From Micromonospora chaiyaphumensis (GTDB lineage: Bacteria; Actinomycetota; Actinomycetes; Mycobacteriales; Micromonosporaceae): a stretch of DNA of 64,000 bases. A program made the translations under genes and the position numbers. Under the pieces are notes generated by a model. It worked only from the letters and a program-made list of their open reading frames with translations. It was not told the DNA's origin and made no database searches. Positions 33,836-42,667 of the stretch are shown here, piece by piece. Position 1 is the stretch's first letter; each line of letters begins with the position of its first letter. The stretch covers positions 1 through 64,000 of the forward strand of contig NZ_FMCS01000010.1 of NCBI RefSeq assembly GCF_900091435.1, written 5' to 3'.

Positions 33836-35938
33836 TTGTCCGAACGCCACCTGCAACCGCTGCTGCACGACCTGGTCGGCGTGGTGCACGCCCCCACCAG
33901 CGCGCTGGGCGACGCGGCGGGACAGATCCGGCCGCACGGCGTCCAGGGCGTCTTCCACGCCGACGCCCGGGTACTCTCCCGCGCCGAGCTACGCCTCGAC
34001 GACCGGGAGCCGGAGGCGCTGACCCGCGGGCCGGCCGGGCCGCACGGCGCCCGCTTCGTCGCCCTGGCCCGCTGGCTCGGCGACCCCACCCCCGACCCGA
34101 CCGTCCGGGTCGAGCGCACCCGGCAGGCAGGCCCGCACGGCGTCACCGAGGAACTCGTGGTCTCGTCCACCGCCACCGACCCGGTCCGCACCACCGTCAG
34201 CGTCGACCTCGGCTGCGACCTCGCCCCCATCGAGCTGGTCAAGTCCGGCGGGAGCGGCGCGCCGCTGGAGGCGAAGGCCGGCGAGCCGGGCCGGGTCCAG
34301 TGGAGCGCCGAGGGCCTCACCGTGACCGTGACCGGCGAGGCGGCCACCGTGGACGCCACCGGCGACCGGGCCACGGCACCCCGGCTGAGCTGGCCGGTCA
34401 CGCTCGCTCCCGGCGAGTCCGCGACGCTGCGCTGGCGCCTGGCCGTCACCGACCCGAAGGCCGCGGTGACCGCCGCCCCACCCGGCCCCGGGTGGTCCGA
34501 ACCGGCGGTACGCGCCGACGACCGCCGCCTCGTCCGGCTCCTCGACCGCTCCCTGGCCGACCTACGCGGGCTGCGGCTGGCCGAGCCGGCGCACCCGGAG
34601 GACGTCTTCCTCGGCGCCGGTGTGCCCTGGTTCCTCACCCTCTTCGGCCGGGACAGCCTCTGGGCCGCCCGGATGATGCTGCCGCTCGGCACCGACCTGG
34701 CCGCCGGCACGCTGCGCGTGCTCGCCCGCCGGCAGGGCACCCGGCTCGACCCGGCCACCGGCGAGGCGCCCGGCAAGATCCTGCACGAGTTGCGCCGGCA
34801 CGAGTTCGCCCTGGCCGGCAACGGGCTGCGGCTGCCGCCCGCCTACTACGGCACGGTCGACGCCACCATGCTCTGGGTCGGGCTGCTGCACGACGCCTGG
34901 CGCTGGGGGCTCGCCCCCGACCAGGTCGAGCCGCTGCTCCCCCACCTGGAGGCGGCGCTCGGCTGGCTCGGCGAGCACGCCGACGCCGACGGCGACGGCT
35001 TCGTCGAATACGTCGACACCACCGGCCACGGCCTGGCCAACCAGGGCTGGAAGGACTCCGGCGACGCGGTGCGCTTCCGGGACGGCCGCCTCGCGCAGTC
35101 GCCCATCGTGCTGGCCGAGGTGCAGGGGTACGCGTACCAGGCCGCGGTGAACGGGGCCGACCTGCTCGACGCCTTCGGCCGCCCCGGCGCCGACCGCTGG
35201 CGCTCCTACGCCGACCGGCTCGCCGCCCGCTTCCGCGGCGCGTTCTGGGTCGACGGCCCGCACGGCCCACAGCCCGCCCTGGCCCTCGACCGGGACAAGC
35301 GCCCGGTGGACTCGCTGACCAGCAACATCGGTCACCTGCTCGGCACCGGGCTGCTGTCGGACGCCGAGTCGGCCCAGGTCGCCGCACTGCTCTCGACCGA
35401 GGCCCTGGCGGGCGGCTTCGGGCTGCGCACCATGTCCACCGACGACGCCGGATTCAGCCCGCTGTCCTACCACTGCGGGTCGATCTGGGCGCACGACACG
35501 GCCATCGTGCTCGGTGGGCTGGCCCGGGCCGGGCACCGCGCGGCGGCGCTCCGGCTCGCCGACGGGCTGCTGGCGGCCGCCGAGGCGTTCGACTACCGCC
35601 TCCCCGAGCTGTACGGCGGGGACGACCGGGCACTGCTCGGCCGGCCGGCGCCGTACCCGGCGGCGTGCCACCCGCAGGCCTGGTCGGCGGCGGCAGGTGT
35701 GCTGCTCCTCCAGGCCGGCCTCGGCGTCTACCCCGACGTGCCCGCCGGCCGCGTCGACCTCCGCCCCCTGGCCGGCCCGGAACTGGGCGCCCTGACCGCC
35801 GAGGGCCTGCGAATCGCCGGCACGGAAGTCAAGGTCACGGTCGACCACACCGGCCGGGCCAGCGTGACCAACCTCCCCACGTCCCTGAAGATCCCCACCC
35901 AGCGCACCACCGCAACCCCCACCAACTCCCCCGCCTGA
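33836..35938 (+). CDS. Glycogen debranching N-terminal domain / amylo-alpha-1,6-glucosidase-like protein
   Basis: A 700-residue protein. The N-terminal beta-rich GDE-type domain (LHDLVGVVHAPTSALGDA, FHADARVLSRAELRL) spans to about 220. An (alpha/alpha)6-barrel follows with FGRDSLWAARMMLPLGT near 265, ALGWLGEHADADGDGF and NQGWKDSGDAVRFRDG near 400. These match proteins annotated as glycogen debranching or trehalase-like. TTG 33836 has GGGAG six bases upstream; ATC/ATG upstream frames would lie inside the operator zone. No signal peptide is seen, so it probably acts in the cytoplasm on oligosaccharides taken up by the neighbouring ABC importer. Confidence 0.85.
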   Translation: MSERHLQPLLHDLVGVVHAPTSALGDAAGQIRPHGVQGVFHADARVLSRAELRLDDREPEALTRGPAGPHGARFVALARWLGDPTPDPTVRVERTRQAGPHGVTEELVVSSTATDPVRTTVSVDLGCDLAPIELVKSGGSGAPLEAKAGEPGRVQWSAEGLTVTVTGEAATVDATGDRATAPRLSWPVTLAPGESATLRWRLAVTDPKAAVTAAPPGPGWSEPAVRADDRRLVRLLDRSLADLRGLRLAEPAHPEDVFLGAGVPWFLTLFGRDSLWAARMMLPLGTDLAAGTLRVLARRQGTRLDPATGEAPGKILHELRRHEFALAGNGLRLPPAYYGTVDATMLWVGLLHDAWRWGLAPDQVEPLLPHLEAALGWLGEHADADGDGFVEYVDTTGHGLANQGWKDSGDAVRFRDGRLAQSPIVLAEVQGYAYQAAVNGADLLDAFGRPGADRWRSYADRLAARFRGAFWVDGPHGPQPALALDRDKRPVDSLTSNIGHLLGTGLLSDAESAQVAALLSTEALAGGFGLRTMSTDDAGFSPLSYHCGSIWAHDTAIVLGGLARAGHRAAALRLADGLLAAAEAFDYRLPELYGGDDRALLGRPAPYPAACHPQAWSAAAGVLLLQAGLGVYPDVPAGRVDLRPLAGPELGALTAEGLRIAGTEVKVTVDHTGRASVTNLPTSLKIPTQRTTATPTNSPA

Positions 35939-35951
35939 CCGTCTGGCGGTC

Positions 35952-36006
35952 GATCATGAAGTTGGCGGCGAAGTCGATCTCCTCGACTGCCGCCAACTTC
36001 ATGATC
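35952..36006. repeat. GATCATGAAGTTGGCGGC palindrome, copy 1 (possible bidirectional terminator)
   Basis: Perfect 18-bp arms (35952-35969 and 35989-36006) flank a 19-base loop between convergent stops of the debranching gene (35938) and a GNAT gene (36024). A second copy with one mismatch is at 48869-48923, also in a gap, and a half-copy is at 9551. The dispersed identity marks it as a repeat family; its place suggests it also ends transcription. Confidence 0.85.
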
Positions 36007-36023
36007 AACGGGAGAGGGCCGGG

Positions 36024-36491
36024 TCAGGCAGGGGTGAACTCGGCGATCAGTTCGTCGTCCTCCATCGCGCCTGTGGGGTGGAAGCCCAGGGAGGTGTAGA
36101 GGGTTGCCGCGGGGGTGTTGTCGGGGTGGTAGCTCAGGCGGATGGGCTGTCCTGCCTTGGCCAGCCAGTCGGTGAGGGTCTTCACCGCGGCGCGGCCGAT
36201 GCCGCGGTCCTGTTCGGCGGCGTCGATCACCATGCCGCCGATCCAGCGGGAGGCGTCGTCGTCCACGCCCCACATGACGTGCCCGACCACCGTCTCGTCC
36301 GCGAAGACGGCGAGCGAGGTCCAGACGTCCGAGCGCATGGTCAGCACCAGGTAGCGGGCCGCCAGCGCCGGCACGAAGGTGCGCTGGTCGTCGCGGGGCG
36401 CGACGTCGGCCACCGCCCGCCAGTTGTCGTCGTCCACCGGCCGTAGGGTCACCCGGCGGCCGGCGCGGTCACGCTGCCCGGAATCGATCAT
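36024..36491 (-). CDS. GNAT family N-acetyltransferase (diamine/spermidine acetyltransferase-like)
   Basis: A 155-residue acetyltransferase with VTLRPVDDDNWRAVADVAP at the start, VVGHVMWGVDDDASRWIGGMVID in two parts centrally, the acetyl-CoA loop EQDRGIGRAAVKTL near residue 101, and NTPAATLYTSLGFHPTG near 130. The pattern is like the PaiA/BltD polyamine acetyltransferases, though substrate is not proven. ATG 36491 is preceded by AGG nine bases upstream. Confidence 0.85.
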   Translation of the reverse strand: MIDSGQRDRAGRRVTLRPVDDDNWRAVADVAPRDDQRTFVPALAARYLVLTMRSDVWTSLAVFADETVVGHVMWGVDDDASRWIGGMVIDAAEQDRGIGRAAVKTLTDWLAKAGQPIRLSYHPDNTPAATLYTSLGFHPTGAMEDDELIAEFTPA

Positions 36492-36568
36492 GGCGGTCAG
36501 CCTAGGGCCGGGCCGCACACCCGGCCATCGCTTTCGCCGGAGCCGGAGCCGGAGTCGCACACCTGTCT

Positions 36569-36643
36569 GATCGACTCCGGCTCGCCGAAATGGCGGCATC
36601 GGCGGGTCTCGGACACCGCCACCTCGGCGAGCTGGAGTGGATC
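36569..36643. repeat. Long imperfect palindrome (28-base arms)
   Basis: GATCGACTCCGGCTCGCCGA followed by AATGGCGG (36569-36596) pairs with CCGCCACC followed by TCGGCGAGCTGGAGTGGATC (36616-36643) with only a few mismatches, around a 19-base loop. It shares the flanking GATC and the 18-20 base loop size with the other dispersed palindromes but has its own arm sequence. It lies at the 3' end of the broken AraC-DinB gene. Confidence 0.75.
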
Positions 36644-36652
36644 AACTGGCTG

Positions 36653-37587
36653 TCAGCCGGCCGGGGCGGTCGCGGCCGCGTCCAGGTACGGGCGCGGGTC
36701 GCCGGCGCCGAGGTCGGTGATGCCGGCGGTGTGCAGGGCGCCGATGGCCAGGGTGCGGCGCACGGCCGCGAACGTGATCACGTGGCCGATGGTGCCGCCC
36801 AGGCTGTGCGTCGTCGGCGGCGTGCAGGTGGTGTCGACGAAGGTGTCCGCCAGGGTGCCGGCGGCGAGCGTCCGGGCCAGAAGGCCCGCCAGTCGCGGCC
36901 GGCGACCGCGTGCCGGGCCGCCAGCCCGGCCACCGAGCGGTCGCTCTCGTCGGGCCACTCGCCGCCGCGCAGCGCCGAGAGCCAGTGCTCCTCCTGGGTG
37001 ACCATGGCGTTGATCAGCGAGCGGAGGGTCGGCTGCTCGTCGATGGTCTCCACGGACACGGTGACGGGCCGGTCGAGCACCTCGTCGTCGAGGGTGGCGG
37101 CGCGCTCGATGATCGCGGTGAGGGTCTGGACGTGGTGGTCGACCAGGTGCTGGAGAACGTTCATGGGGGTCTCCTGACGTGCCGCCGGCAGCCGCAGGCC
37201 ACCGGGCGGTTGGAAGTGGACGCCGCTGGGGCAGGGCAGCTCCAGCTCGCGGAAGGTCAGCGGCGGGCGCCGTCGCAGCGCGGTCGGGGCGACGCCGTAG
37301 GACCGTTGGAAGGCGCGGGTGAACGCCTCGTGCGAGCCGTACCCGGCCTCGACGGCGACGTCGAGGACGGTCCGGTCGCTGGTGGTGAGCCGGTGCGCGG
37401 CACGCTCCAGGAGCAGCCGGCGGCGCAGCGCGCCCGGCGGTTCCCCGGTGGCCGCGGCGACCAGCCGGTCGAAGTGGAACCGGGACAGGTGGGCCCGGGC
37501 GGCCAGCTTCGCCGGTGCGGTCTCGGGGTCGTCCAGGGCGAGCTGGAGCCAGTCGAGAAGGCCGGTGAGTCCGTCGGTCCGGGTCAT
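36653..37587 (-). pseudogene. AraC family regulator fused to DinB domain, frameshifted
   Basis: The first frame (from ATG 37587) encodes an AraC helix-turn-helix pair (LARAHLSRFHFDRLVAAATG, VLDVAVEAGYGSHEAFTRAF) and, from MNVLQHLVDHHVQTLTAII, the start of a DinB four-helix bundle up to GRDWRAF. The expected DinB continuation LARTLAAGTLADTFVDTTCT ... THSLGGTIGHVITFAAVRRTLA lies in the next frame, which ends at 36653. The break is around 36875-36890. Both parts look otherwise intact, so this is either a recent frameshift or a sequencing error; in the unshifted frame the protein would end in non-homologous Arg/Pro-rich sequence. Confidence 0.75.
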
Positions 37588-37726
37588 GTGGACAGCCTGC
37601 ACCCGGCGGGCGCCGCGCCGCTTGATCGCCGTTGCGCACCCGCGGCACGGCCGGCCTCAGCGCCGCCGATCGCCAGCGCCGTCGACCGCCGCCAGTCCCA
37701 GTCAGGTACGGCCGCGCGGCGAGGAG

Positions 37727-38485
37727 TCAGTCGAGCAGGGCGTCCAGGCCCACGGTGAGCCCCGGCCGGCGGCGGACCTCGCGCACCGCCAGCAGCACGC
37801 CGGGCATGAACGAGGCCCGGTCGTACGAGTCGTGCCGGATGGTCAGCGTCTCGCCGGTGGTGCCGAACAGCACCTCCTGGTGGGCGACCAGGCCGGTGGC
37901 GCGGACGGCGTGGACGCGTACCCCGTCGATGTCGGCGCCGCGGGCGCCGGCCACCTCGTCCTTCGTGGCGTCCGGGGTGGGGCCGAGCCCGGCCTCGGCG
38001 CGGGCCTGCGCGATGAGCCGGGCCGTGTGGGTGGCCGTGCCGCTGGGGGCGTCCAGCTTGCGCGGGTGGTGCTGCTCGATGATCTCGACCGACTCGAAGT
38101 GCCGGGCGGCGCGGGCGGCGAACTGCATCATGAGCACCGCGCCGATGCCGAAGTTGGGGGCGATCACCACGCCCACGCCGGGGTTGCCGGCCAGCCAGCC
38201 CCGCACCTGCTCGAGGCGCTGCTCGGTGAAGCCGGTGGTGCCGACCACCGCGTGGATGCCCTGGTCGACGCACCAGTGCAGGTTGTCCATGACGACGTCG
38301 GGGGTGGTGAAGTCGACGACCACGTCGGCGCCGGCGGCGGCGGACCGGTCGTCGCCCTGGTCGACGGTGCCCACCAGGTCGAGGTCGCCGGCCGCGTCGA
38401 CGGCCCTGCAGACCTCCATGCCCATCCGGCCGCGGGCGCCCAGCACACCGACCCGGACCCGGGTCTTCTCCTGCTCGTCAGTCAC
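37727..38485 (-). CDS. dapB: 4-hydroxy-tetrahydrodipicolinate reductase
   Basis: NAD(P)H-dependent reductase following DapA in the diaminopimelate pathway. The 252-residue protein has the nucleotide-binding GVLGARGRMGMEV near residue 13, VDFTTPDVVMDN, GTTGF, IAPNFGIGAVLM and the substrate motif EQHHPRKLDAPSGTA with catalytic His/Lys, near 135-150. GTG 38485 is preceded by AGG nine bases upstream; longer in-frame sequence upstream is shadow of the peptidase gene. It is downstream of the M16 peptidase and pnp on the same strand, a usual actinobacterial order. Confidence 0.95.
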   Translation of the reverse strand: MTDEQEKTRVRVGVLGARGRMGMEVCRAVDAAGDLDLVGTVDQGDDRSAAAGADVVVDFTTPDVVMDNLHWCVDQGIHAVVGTTGFTEQRLEQVRGWLAGNPGVGVVIAPNFGIGAVLMMQFAARAARHFESVEIIEQHHPRKLDAPSGTATHTARLIAQARAEAGLGPTPDATKDEVAGARGADIDGVRVHAVRATGLVAHQEVLFGTTGETLTIRHDSYDRASFMPGVLLAVREVRRRPGLTVGLDALLD

Positions 38486-38544
38486 GGGGCACAACCTATC
38501 CCAATCGGGACGCGGCCACCCCGACGGACCGGTAAGCGGGACGG

Positions 38545-39939
38545 TCAGCGGGCGGCGAAGGCGGACTCGTCGAACGGACCGACCACGGCCAGGGACATCG
38601 GCCGGGCGAGCAGGTCGGCGGCGAGGCCGTTGACGTCGTCCAGGGTCACCGCGTCGACCCGGGCCAGCAGCTCGTCCACCGGCATGAGGTTGCCGTAGAG
38701 CAGCTCGCCCTTGGCCAGCCGGCTCATCCGGGAGCCGGTGTCCTCCAGGCCGAGGACGAAGGAGCCCTTGCTCATCCCCTTGCCCCGGGCCAGCTCGGCC
38801 TCGGTGATCCCGGTGGCGGCCACCCGCTGCAGCTCGGCGCGGGTCAGGTCCAGCACCTCGTCCACCTTGCCGGGCGCGCAGCCGGCGTAGACGGCGAACA
38901 GGCCGCTGTCGGCGTACTGGCTGGCGTAGGAGTAGACCGAGTAGGCCAGGCCGCGCTGCTCGCGGATCTCCTGGAACAGCCGGCTGGACATGCCGCCGCC
39001 GAGCACGTTGTTGAGCACGCCGAGGGCGAAGCGCCGCTCGTCGGTGCGGTCGATGCCGGGGCAGCCGAGGATGACGTGCGCCTGCTCGGTCTCCTTCGGC
39101 TCGACCAGGGTGGCGGCCGGCTTCGTGCGTACCGCCGGGGTGGCCGGCCGGTGCGCGGCCGGCGCGGCCGCGTCGGTGTCCAGGGGGGTGCCGCGCAGCG
39201 CCTGCCGGACCAGCTTGACCACGGCGGCGTGGTCGAGGTTGCCGGCCGCGGCGATGACGATCTGCGGCGCCGTGTAGCGGCGGCGGTAGAAGCTCTGGAT
39301 CTGCCGCCGGGTCATCGGGGTGACCGTCTCCTCGGTGCCGGAGATCAGCCGGCCGAGGGGGTGGTCGCCGTAGACGGCGCGGGCGAAGAGGTCGTGCACC
39401 TCGTCGCCGGGCTCGTCGTCGTGCATGGCGATCTCTTCGAGGATGACCCCGCGCTCGGTCTCCACGTCGGCGGCGGCCAGCACCGAGTCGGCGACCAGGT
39501 CGCACATGACGTCGATGGCCAGCGGCAGGTCCTCGTCGAGCACCCGGGCGTAGTAGCAGGTGTATTCCTTCGTGGTGAAGGCGTTGGTCTCGCCGCCCAC
39601 GGCCTCGATCTCGGAGGAGATCTCCAGGGCGCTGCGCTTGTTGGTGCCCTTGAAGAGCAGGTGCTCCAGGAAGTGCGCGGCGCCGGCCTGCGGCCCGGTC
39701 TCGTCGCGGGACCCGACCGCCACCCAGATGCCGAACGAGACGCTGCGCATCGCCGGGATCGCCTCGGTGAGCACGCGCAGGCCGCTGGGGAGCACGGTAC
39801 GGCGGACGGTGCCGCCCAGCGGGTCGTCGCTGAGCGTGCGGGTGACCGCCCGGGCCGTCCCGCCCGCGGCGCGCGCGAGCCCGGGCGACGGCACCCCCCG
39901 TCGAGCCGCCGGGAAGGACGAACGACGGGTCCGACTCAC
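38545..39939 (-). CDS. M16 family zinc metallopeptidase (processing peptidase-like)
   Basis: A 464-residue pitrilysin/mitochondrial-processing-peptidase-type protease. The inverted zinc motif HFLEH is in AGAAHFLEHLLFKGTNKR near residue 90, and the distal Glu is expected in the ETERGVILEEI region near 170. The C-terminal half shows NNVLGGGMSSRLFQEIREQRGLAYSVYS (in parts), the inactive subdomain signature. GTG 39939 has AGCAGG six bases upstream. It follows pnp, as in most Actinomycetota; the physiological substrate is unknown. Confidence 0.93.
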   Translation of the reverse strand: MSRTRRSSFPAARRGVPSPGLARAAGGTARAVTRTLSDDPLGGTVRRTVLPSGLRVLTEAIPAMRSVSFGIWVAVGSRDETGPQAGAAHFLEHLLFKGTNKRSALEISSEIEAVGGETNAFTTKEYTCYYARVLDEDLPLAIDVMCDLVADSVLAAADVETERGVILEEIAMHDDEPGDEVHDLFARAVYGDHPLGRLISGTEETVTPMTRRQIQSFYRRRYTAPQIVIAAAGNLDHAAVVKLVRQALRGTPLDTDAAAPAAHRPATPAVRTKPAATLVEPKETEQAHVILGCPGIDRTDERRFALGVLNNVLGGGMSSRLFQEIREQRGLAYSVYSYASQYADSGLFAVYAGCAPGKVDEVLDLTRAELQRVAATGITEAELARGKGMSKGSFVLGLEDTGSRMSRLAKGELLYGNLMPVDELLARVDAVTLDDVNGLAADLLARPMSLAVVGPFDESAFAAR

Positions 39940-39990
39940 GAGGAACCTGCTCTCAGTTCGACGAGGGGTGGGTGGTGCGGTGGGAACGAA

Positions 39991-40028
39991 CGACGGCTCC
40001 AGCTCGGCGCAGCGACCTGGAGCCGTCG
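39991..40028 (+). repeat. Palindromic repeat, family A copy 4 (short, inverted)
   Basis: CGACGGCTCCAG and CTGGAGCCGTCG are perfect 12-bp arms around CTCGGCGCAGCGAC. Read in reverse it matches family A copies (CGACGGCTCCAGGTCGC ... GCGCCGAGCTGGAG) with about 13 central bases missing. It lies in the leader of the M16 peptidase gene, next to the pnp terminator. Confidence 0.7.
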
Positions 40029-40038
40029 GTGGAGCAGT

Positions 40039-40078
40039 CACCGGCCGGGTGACACCCGTGGGTGTCACCCGGCCGGTG
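40039..40078 (-). terminator. pnp terminator hairpin
   Basis: Perfect 19-bp arms beginning CACCGGCCGGGTGACACCC with a two-base loop, six bases beyond the pnp stop codon (40084). Confidence 0.85.
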
Positions 40079-40083
40079 GTGGA

Positions 40084-42447
40084 TCAGCTGTGCCGGGTGC
40101 GGCGCCGCGGGCGGGACTCGCCGCCGCCCTCGCCGCCCTCCGGACCCCGGCCGCCGCGCTCGCCGCCGCGCTCACGGTCGCCGCGGTCGCGCGGGCCACG
40201 GTCGCCACCGCGGTCCCGGCCGGCCGGACGCTCGCCACCGGCGGCCTCACCGGCGGCCGGCGCCTCGGCGCCCTCCGGGCGGACCTTGTCCAGGTAGATC
40301 TTGCCGCGCTGGTCGATGTCGGCGATCTCGACCTCGACCTTGTCGCCGACGTTGAGGAAGTCCTCGACCTTCTCGACCCGCTTGCCGTCGCCCACCTTGG
40401 AGATGTGCAGCAGGCCGTCGCGGCCCGGGAGCAGCGAGATGAAGGCGCCGAACGCGGCGGTCTTCACCACAGTGCCGAGGAACCGGTCGCCGACCTTCGG
40501 CAGCGTCGGGTTGGCGATCGCGTTGATCCGCTCGACAGCGGCCTGGGCCGACGGGCCGTTGGTCGCGCCGACGTAGATGGTGCCGTCGTCCTCGATCGAG
40601 ATCTCGGCGCCGGTCTCGTCCTGGATGGCGTTGATGGTCTGACCCTTCGGGCCGATCACCATGCCGATCTTGTCGACCGGGATCTTCACGGTGGTGACCC
40701 GAGGCGCGTAGTCCGACATCTCGGCCGGGGCCTCGATGGCCCGCTGCATCACGTCGAGGATGGTGTGCCGGGCCTCGTGCGCCTGCTGGAGCGCGGCGGC
40801 CAGCACGTCCGACGGGATGCCGTCGAGCTTGGTGTCGAGCTGGAGCGCGGTGACGAACTCCCGGGTGCCGGCGACCTTGAAGTCCATGTCGCCGAACGCG
40901 TCCTCGGCGCCCAGGATGTCGGTCAGCGTCACGTACTGGGTCTTGCCGTCGACCTCGTCGGAGATGAGGCCCATGGCGATGCCGGCCACCGGCGCCTTCA
41001 GCGGCACACCGGCCGAGAGCAGGCCGAGCGTCGAGGCGCAGACCGAACCCATCGAGGTGGAGCCGTTGGAGCCGAGCGCCTCGGAGACCTGCCGGATGGC
41101 GTACGGGAACTCCTCGCGCGAGGGCAGCACCGGGATCAGCGCCCGCTCGGCCAGCGCGCCGTGGCCGATCTCGCGCCGCTTCGGCGAGCCGACCCGGCCG
41201 GTCTCACCGGTCGAGTACGGCGGGAAGTTGTAGTTGTGCATGTAGCGCTTGGACTTCTCCGGGGAGAGGGTGTCCAGCGACTGCTCCATGCGCAGCATGT
41301 TCAGCGTGGTGACGCCCAGGATCTGGGTCTCGCCGCGCTCGAACAGCGCCGAGCCGTGCACCCGCGGCAGCACGCCGACCTCGGCGCTCAGCGGACGGAT
41401 GTCGCGCGGGCCGCGGCCGTCGATGCGGACCTGCTCGCGCAGCACGCGGTTGCGGACCTCGGACTTGGTCAGCGAGCGGAACGCCGCGGAGAGCTCCTTC
41501 TCCCGGCCCTCGAAGCGCGGGCCGAGCTCCTCGGCGACCCGGGCCTTGACCCGGTCCAGGGCCTCCTCGCGGTCGGCCTTGCCGGCGATCTTGAGGGCCT
41601 CGGCGACGTCGGCGCGGGCCAGCCCGGCCACGGCGTCGTACGCGTCGTCCTGGTAGTCCAGGAAGACCGGGAACTCGGCGACCGGCTTGGCGGCCACGTC
41701 GGCCAGCTCGCTCTGCGCGCGGCACAGCTCGCGGATGGCCGGCTTGGCGGCCTCCAGGCCGCTGGCCACGACCTCCTCGGTCGGCGCCGGGGCACCGCCG
41801 GCGACCAGCTTGACGGTGTGCTCGGTGGCCTCGGCCTCGACCATCATGATCGCGACGTCGCCGTCCGGCAGGGCGCGGCCGGCCACCACCATGTCGAAGG
41901 TGGCCCGCTCCAGCTCCTCGTAGGTCGGGAAGGCGACCCACTGGCCGTCGACGTGTGCCATCCGGGTGGCCCCGATGGGGCCGGAGAACGGCAGGCCGGA
42001 GAGCTTGGTCGACATCGAGGCGGCGTTGATGGCCACCACGTCGTACGGGTGCTGCGGGTCGAGCGCCAGCACGGTCTCGACGACCTGGACCTCGTTGCGC
42101 AGGCCCTTGACGAACGACGGCCGCAGCGGCCGGTCGATCAGCCGGCAGGTGAGGATGGCGTCCTCGCTGGGCCGGCCCTCGCGGCGGAAGAACGAGCCGG
42201 GGATGCGGCCCGCGGCGTACATCCGCTCCTCGACGTCGACGGTCAGCGGGAAGAAGTCGAACTGCTCCCGGGGCTGCTTGCCGGCGGTGGTGGCGGAGAG
42301 GACGACCGTCTCGCCGAGCTGGGCGATGACGGAGCCGGCGGCCTGACGGGCGAGCCGGCCGGTGGAGAAGGTGATCTCACGGGTGCCGAAGGACCCGTTG
42401 TCGATCACCGCGGTGCGGGATTCGGTGCCGAGGTTGGTCTCGGTCAT
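40084..42447 (-). CDS. pnp: Polyribonucleotide nucleotidyltransferase (PNPase)
   Basis: Phosphorolytic 3'-5' exoribonuclease, also the main (p)ppGpp/tail-related enzyme family in actinobacteria. The 787-residue protein has two RNase PH-like domains (first from about residue 20, second with RGETQILGVTTLN, then NFPPYSTGETGRVGSPKRREIGHG in parts and GDMDFKVAGT), a KH domain (IGMVIGPKGQTINAIQDETG, about 595-615) and an S1 domain (GDRFLGTVVKTAAFGAFISL, about 655). A charged Arg/Gly/Glu tail of about 60 residues, typical of actinobacteria, ends the protein. It follows rpsO on the same strand. Confidence 0.97.
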   Translation of the reverse strand: MTETNLGTESRTAVIDNGSFGTREITFSTGRLARQAAGSVIAQLGETVVLSATTAGKQPREQFDFFPLTVDVEERMYAAGRIPGSFFRREGRPSEDAILTCRLIDRPLRPSFVKGLRNEVQVVETVLALDPQHPYDVVAINAASMSTKLSGLPFSGPIGATRMAHVDGQWVAFPTYEELERATFDMVVAGRALPDGDVAIMMVEAEATEHTVKLVAGGAPAPTEEVVASGLEAAKPAIRELCRAQSELADVAAKPVAEFPVFLDYQDDAYDAVAGLARADVAEALKIAGKADREEALDRVKARVAEELGPRFEGREKELSAAFRSLTKSEVRNRVLREQVRIDGRGPRDIRPLSAEVGVLPRVHGSALFERGETQILGVTTLNMLRMEQSLDTLSPEKSKRYMHNYNFPPYSTGETGRVGSPKRREIGHGALAERALIPVLPSREEFPYAIRQVSEALGSNGSTSMGSVCASTLGLLSAGVPLKAPVAGIAMGLISDEVDGKTQYVTLTDILGAEDAFGDMDFKVAGTREFVTALQLDTKLDGIPSDVLAAALQQAHEARHTILDVMQRAIEAPAEMSDYAPRVTTVKIPVDKIGMVIGPKGQTINAIQDETGAEISIEDDGTIYVGATNGPSAQAAVERINAIANPTLPKVGDRFLGTVVKTAAFGAFISLLPGRDGLLHISKVGDGKRVEKVEDFLNVGDKVEVEIADIDQRGKIYLDKVRPEGAEAPAAGEAAGGERPAGRDRGGDRGPRDRGDRERGGERGGRGPEGGEGGGESRPRRRTRHS

Positions 42448-42631
42448 GTTCTGTGGTGCTCCTTCGCGTCGTCGGCCCACGACACGGGGAACTGCTCAGG
42501 CGGCCGGTCTTCGATCGAAGCGCCCGGGTGGCCGGCATGATGCCGGGATTCCGGGGGCCACTACCGGAGACCGGTGCTGACCGGCTCCCTCTCGGGTTGT
42601 CGCGCGGCCGGGTTCTTCTGGTGGTACCGGA

Positions 42632-42663
42632 ACGGGGGAGCGGCCGAGTGGCCACTCCCCCGT
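42632..42663 (-). terminator. rpsO-pnp intergenic hairpin
   Basis: ACGGGGGAG (42632-42640) and CTCCCCCGT (42655-42663) form a perfect stem five bases after the rpsO stop. In many bacteria an rpsO terminator and RNase III-type processing hairpin occur in this gap; here it may attenuate read-through into pnp. Confidence 0.7.
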
Positions 42664-42667
42664 CACG

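Noticed and set aside
37727..39505. dapB extended upstream as one long protein
   Set aside because: Residues before GTG 38485 are antiparallel-frame shadow of the peptidase gene; the DapB fold begins at the GTG.
39076..42540. Long plus-strand frame opposite pnp and the M16 peptidase
   Set aside because: Antisense shadow; pnp motifs are complete on the minus strand.
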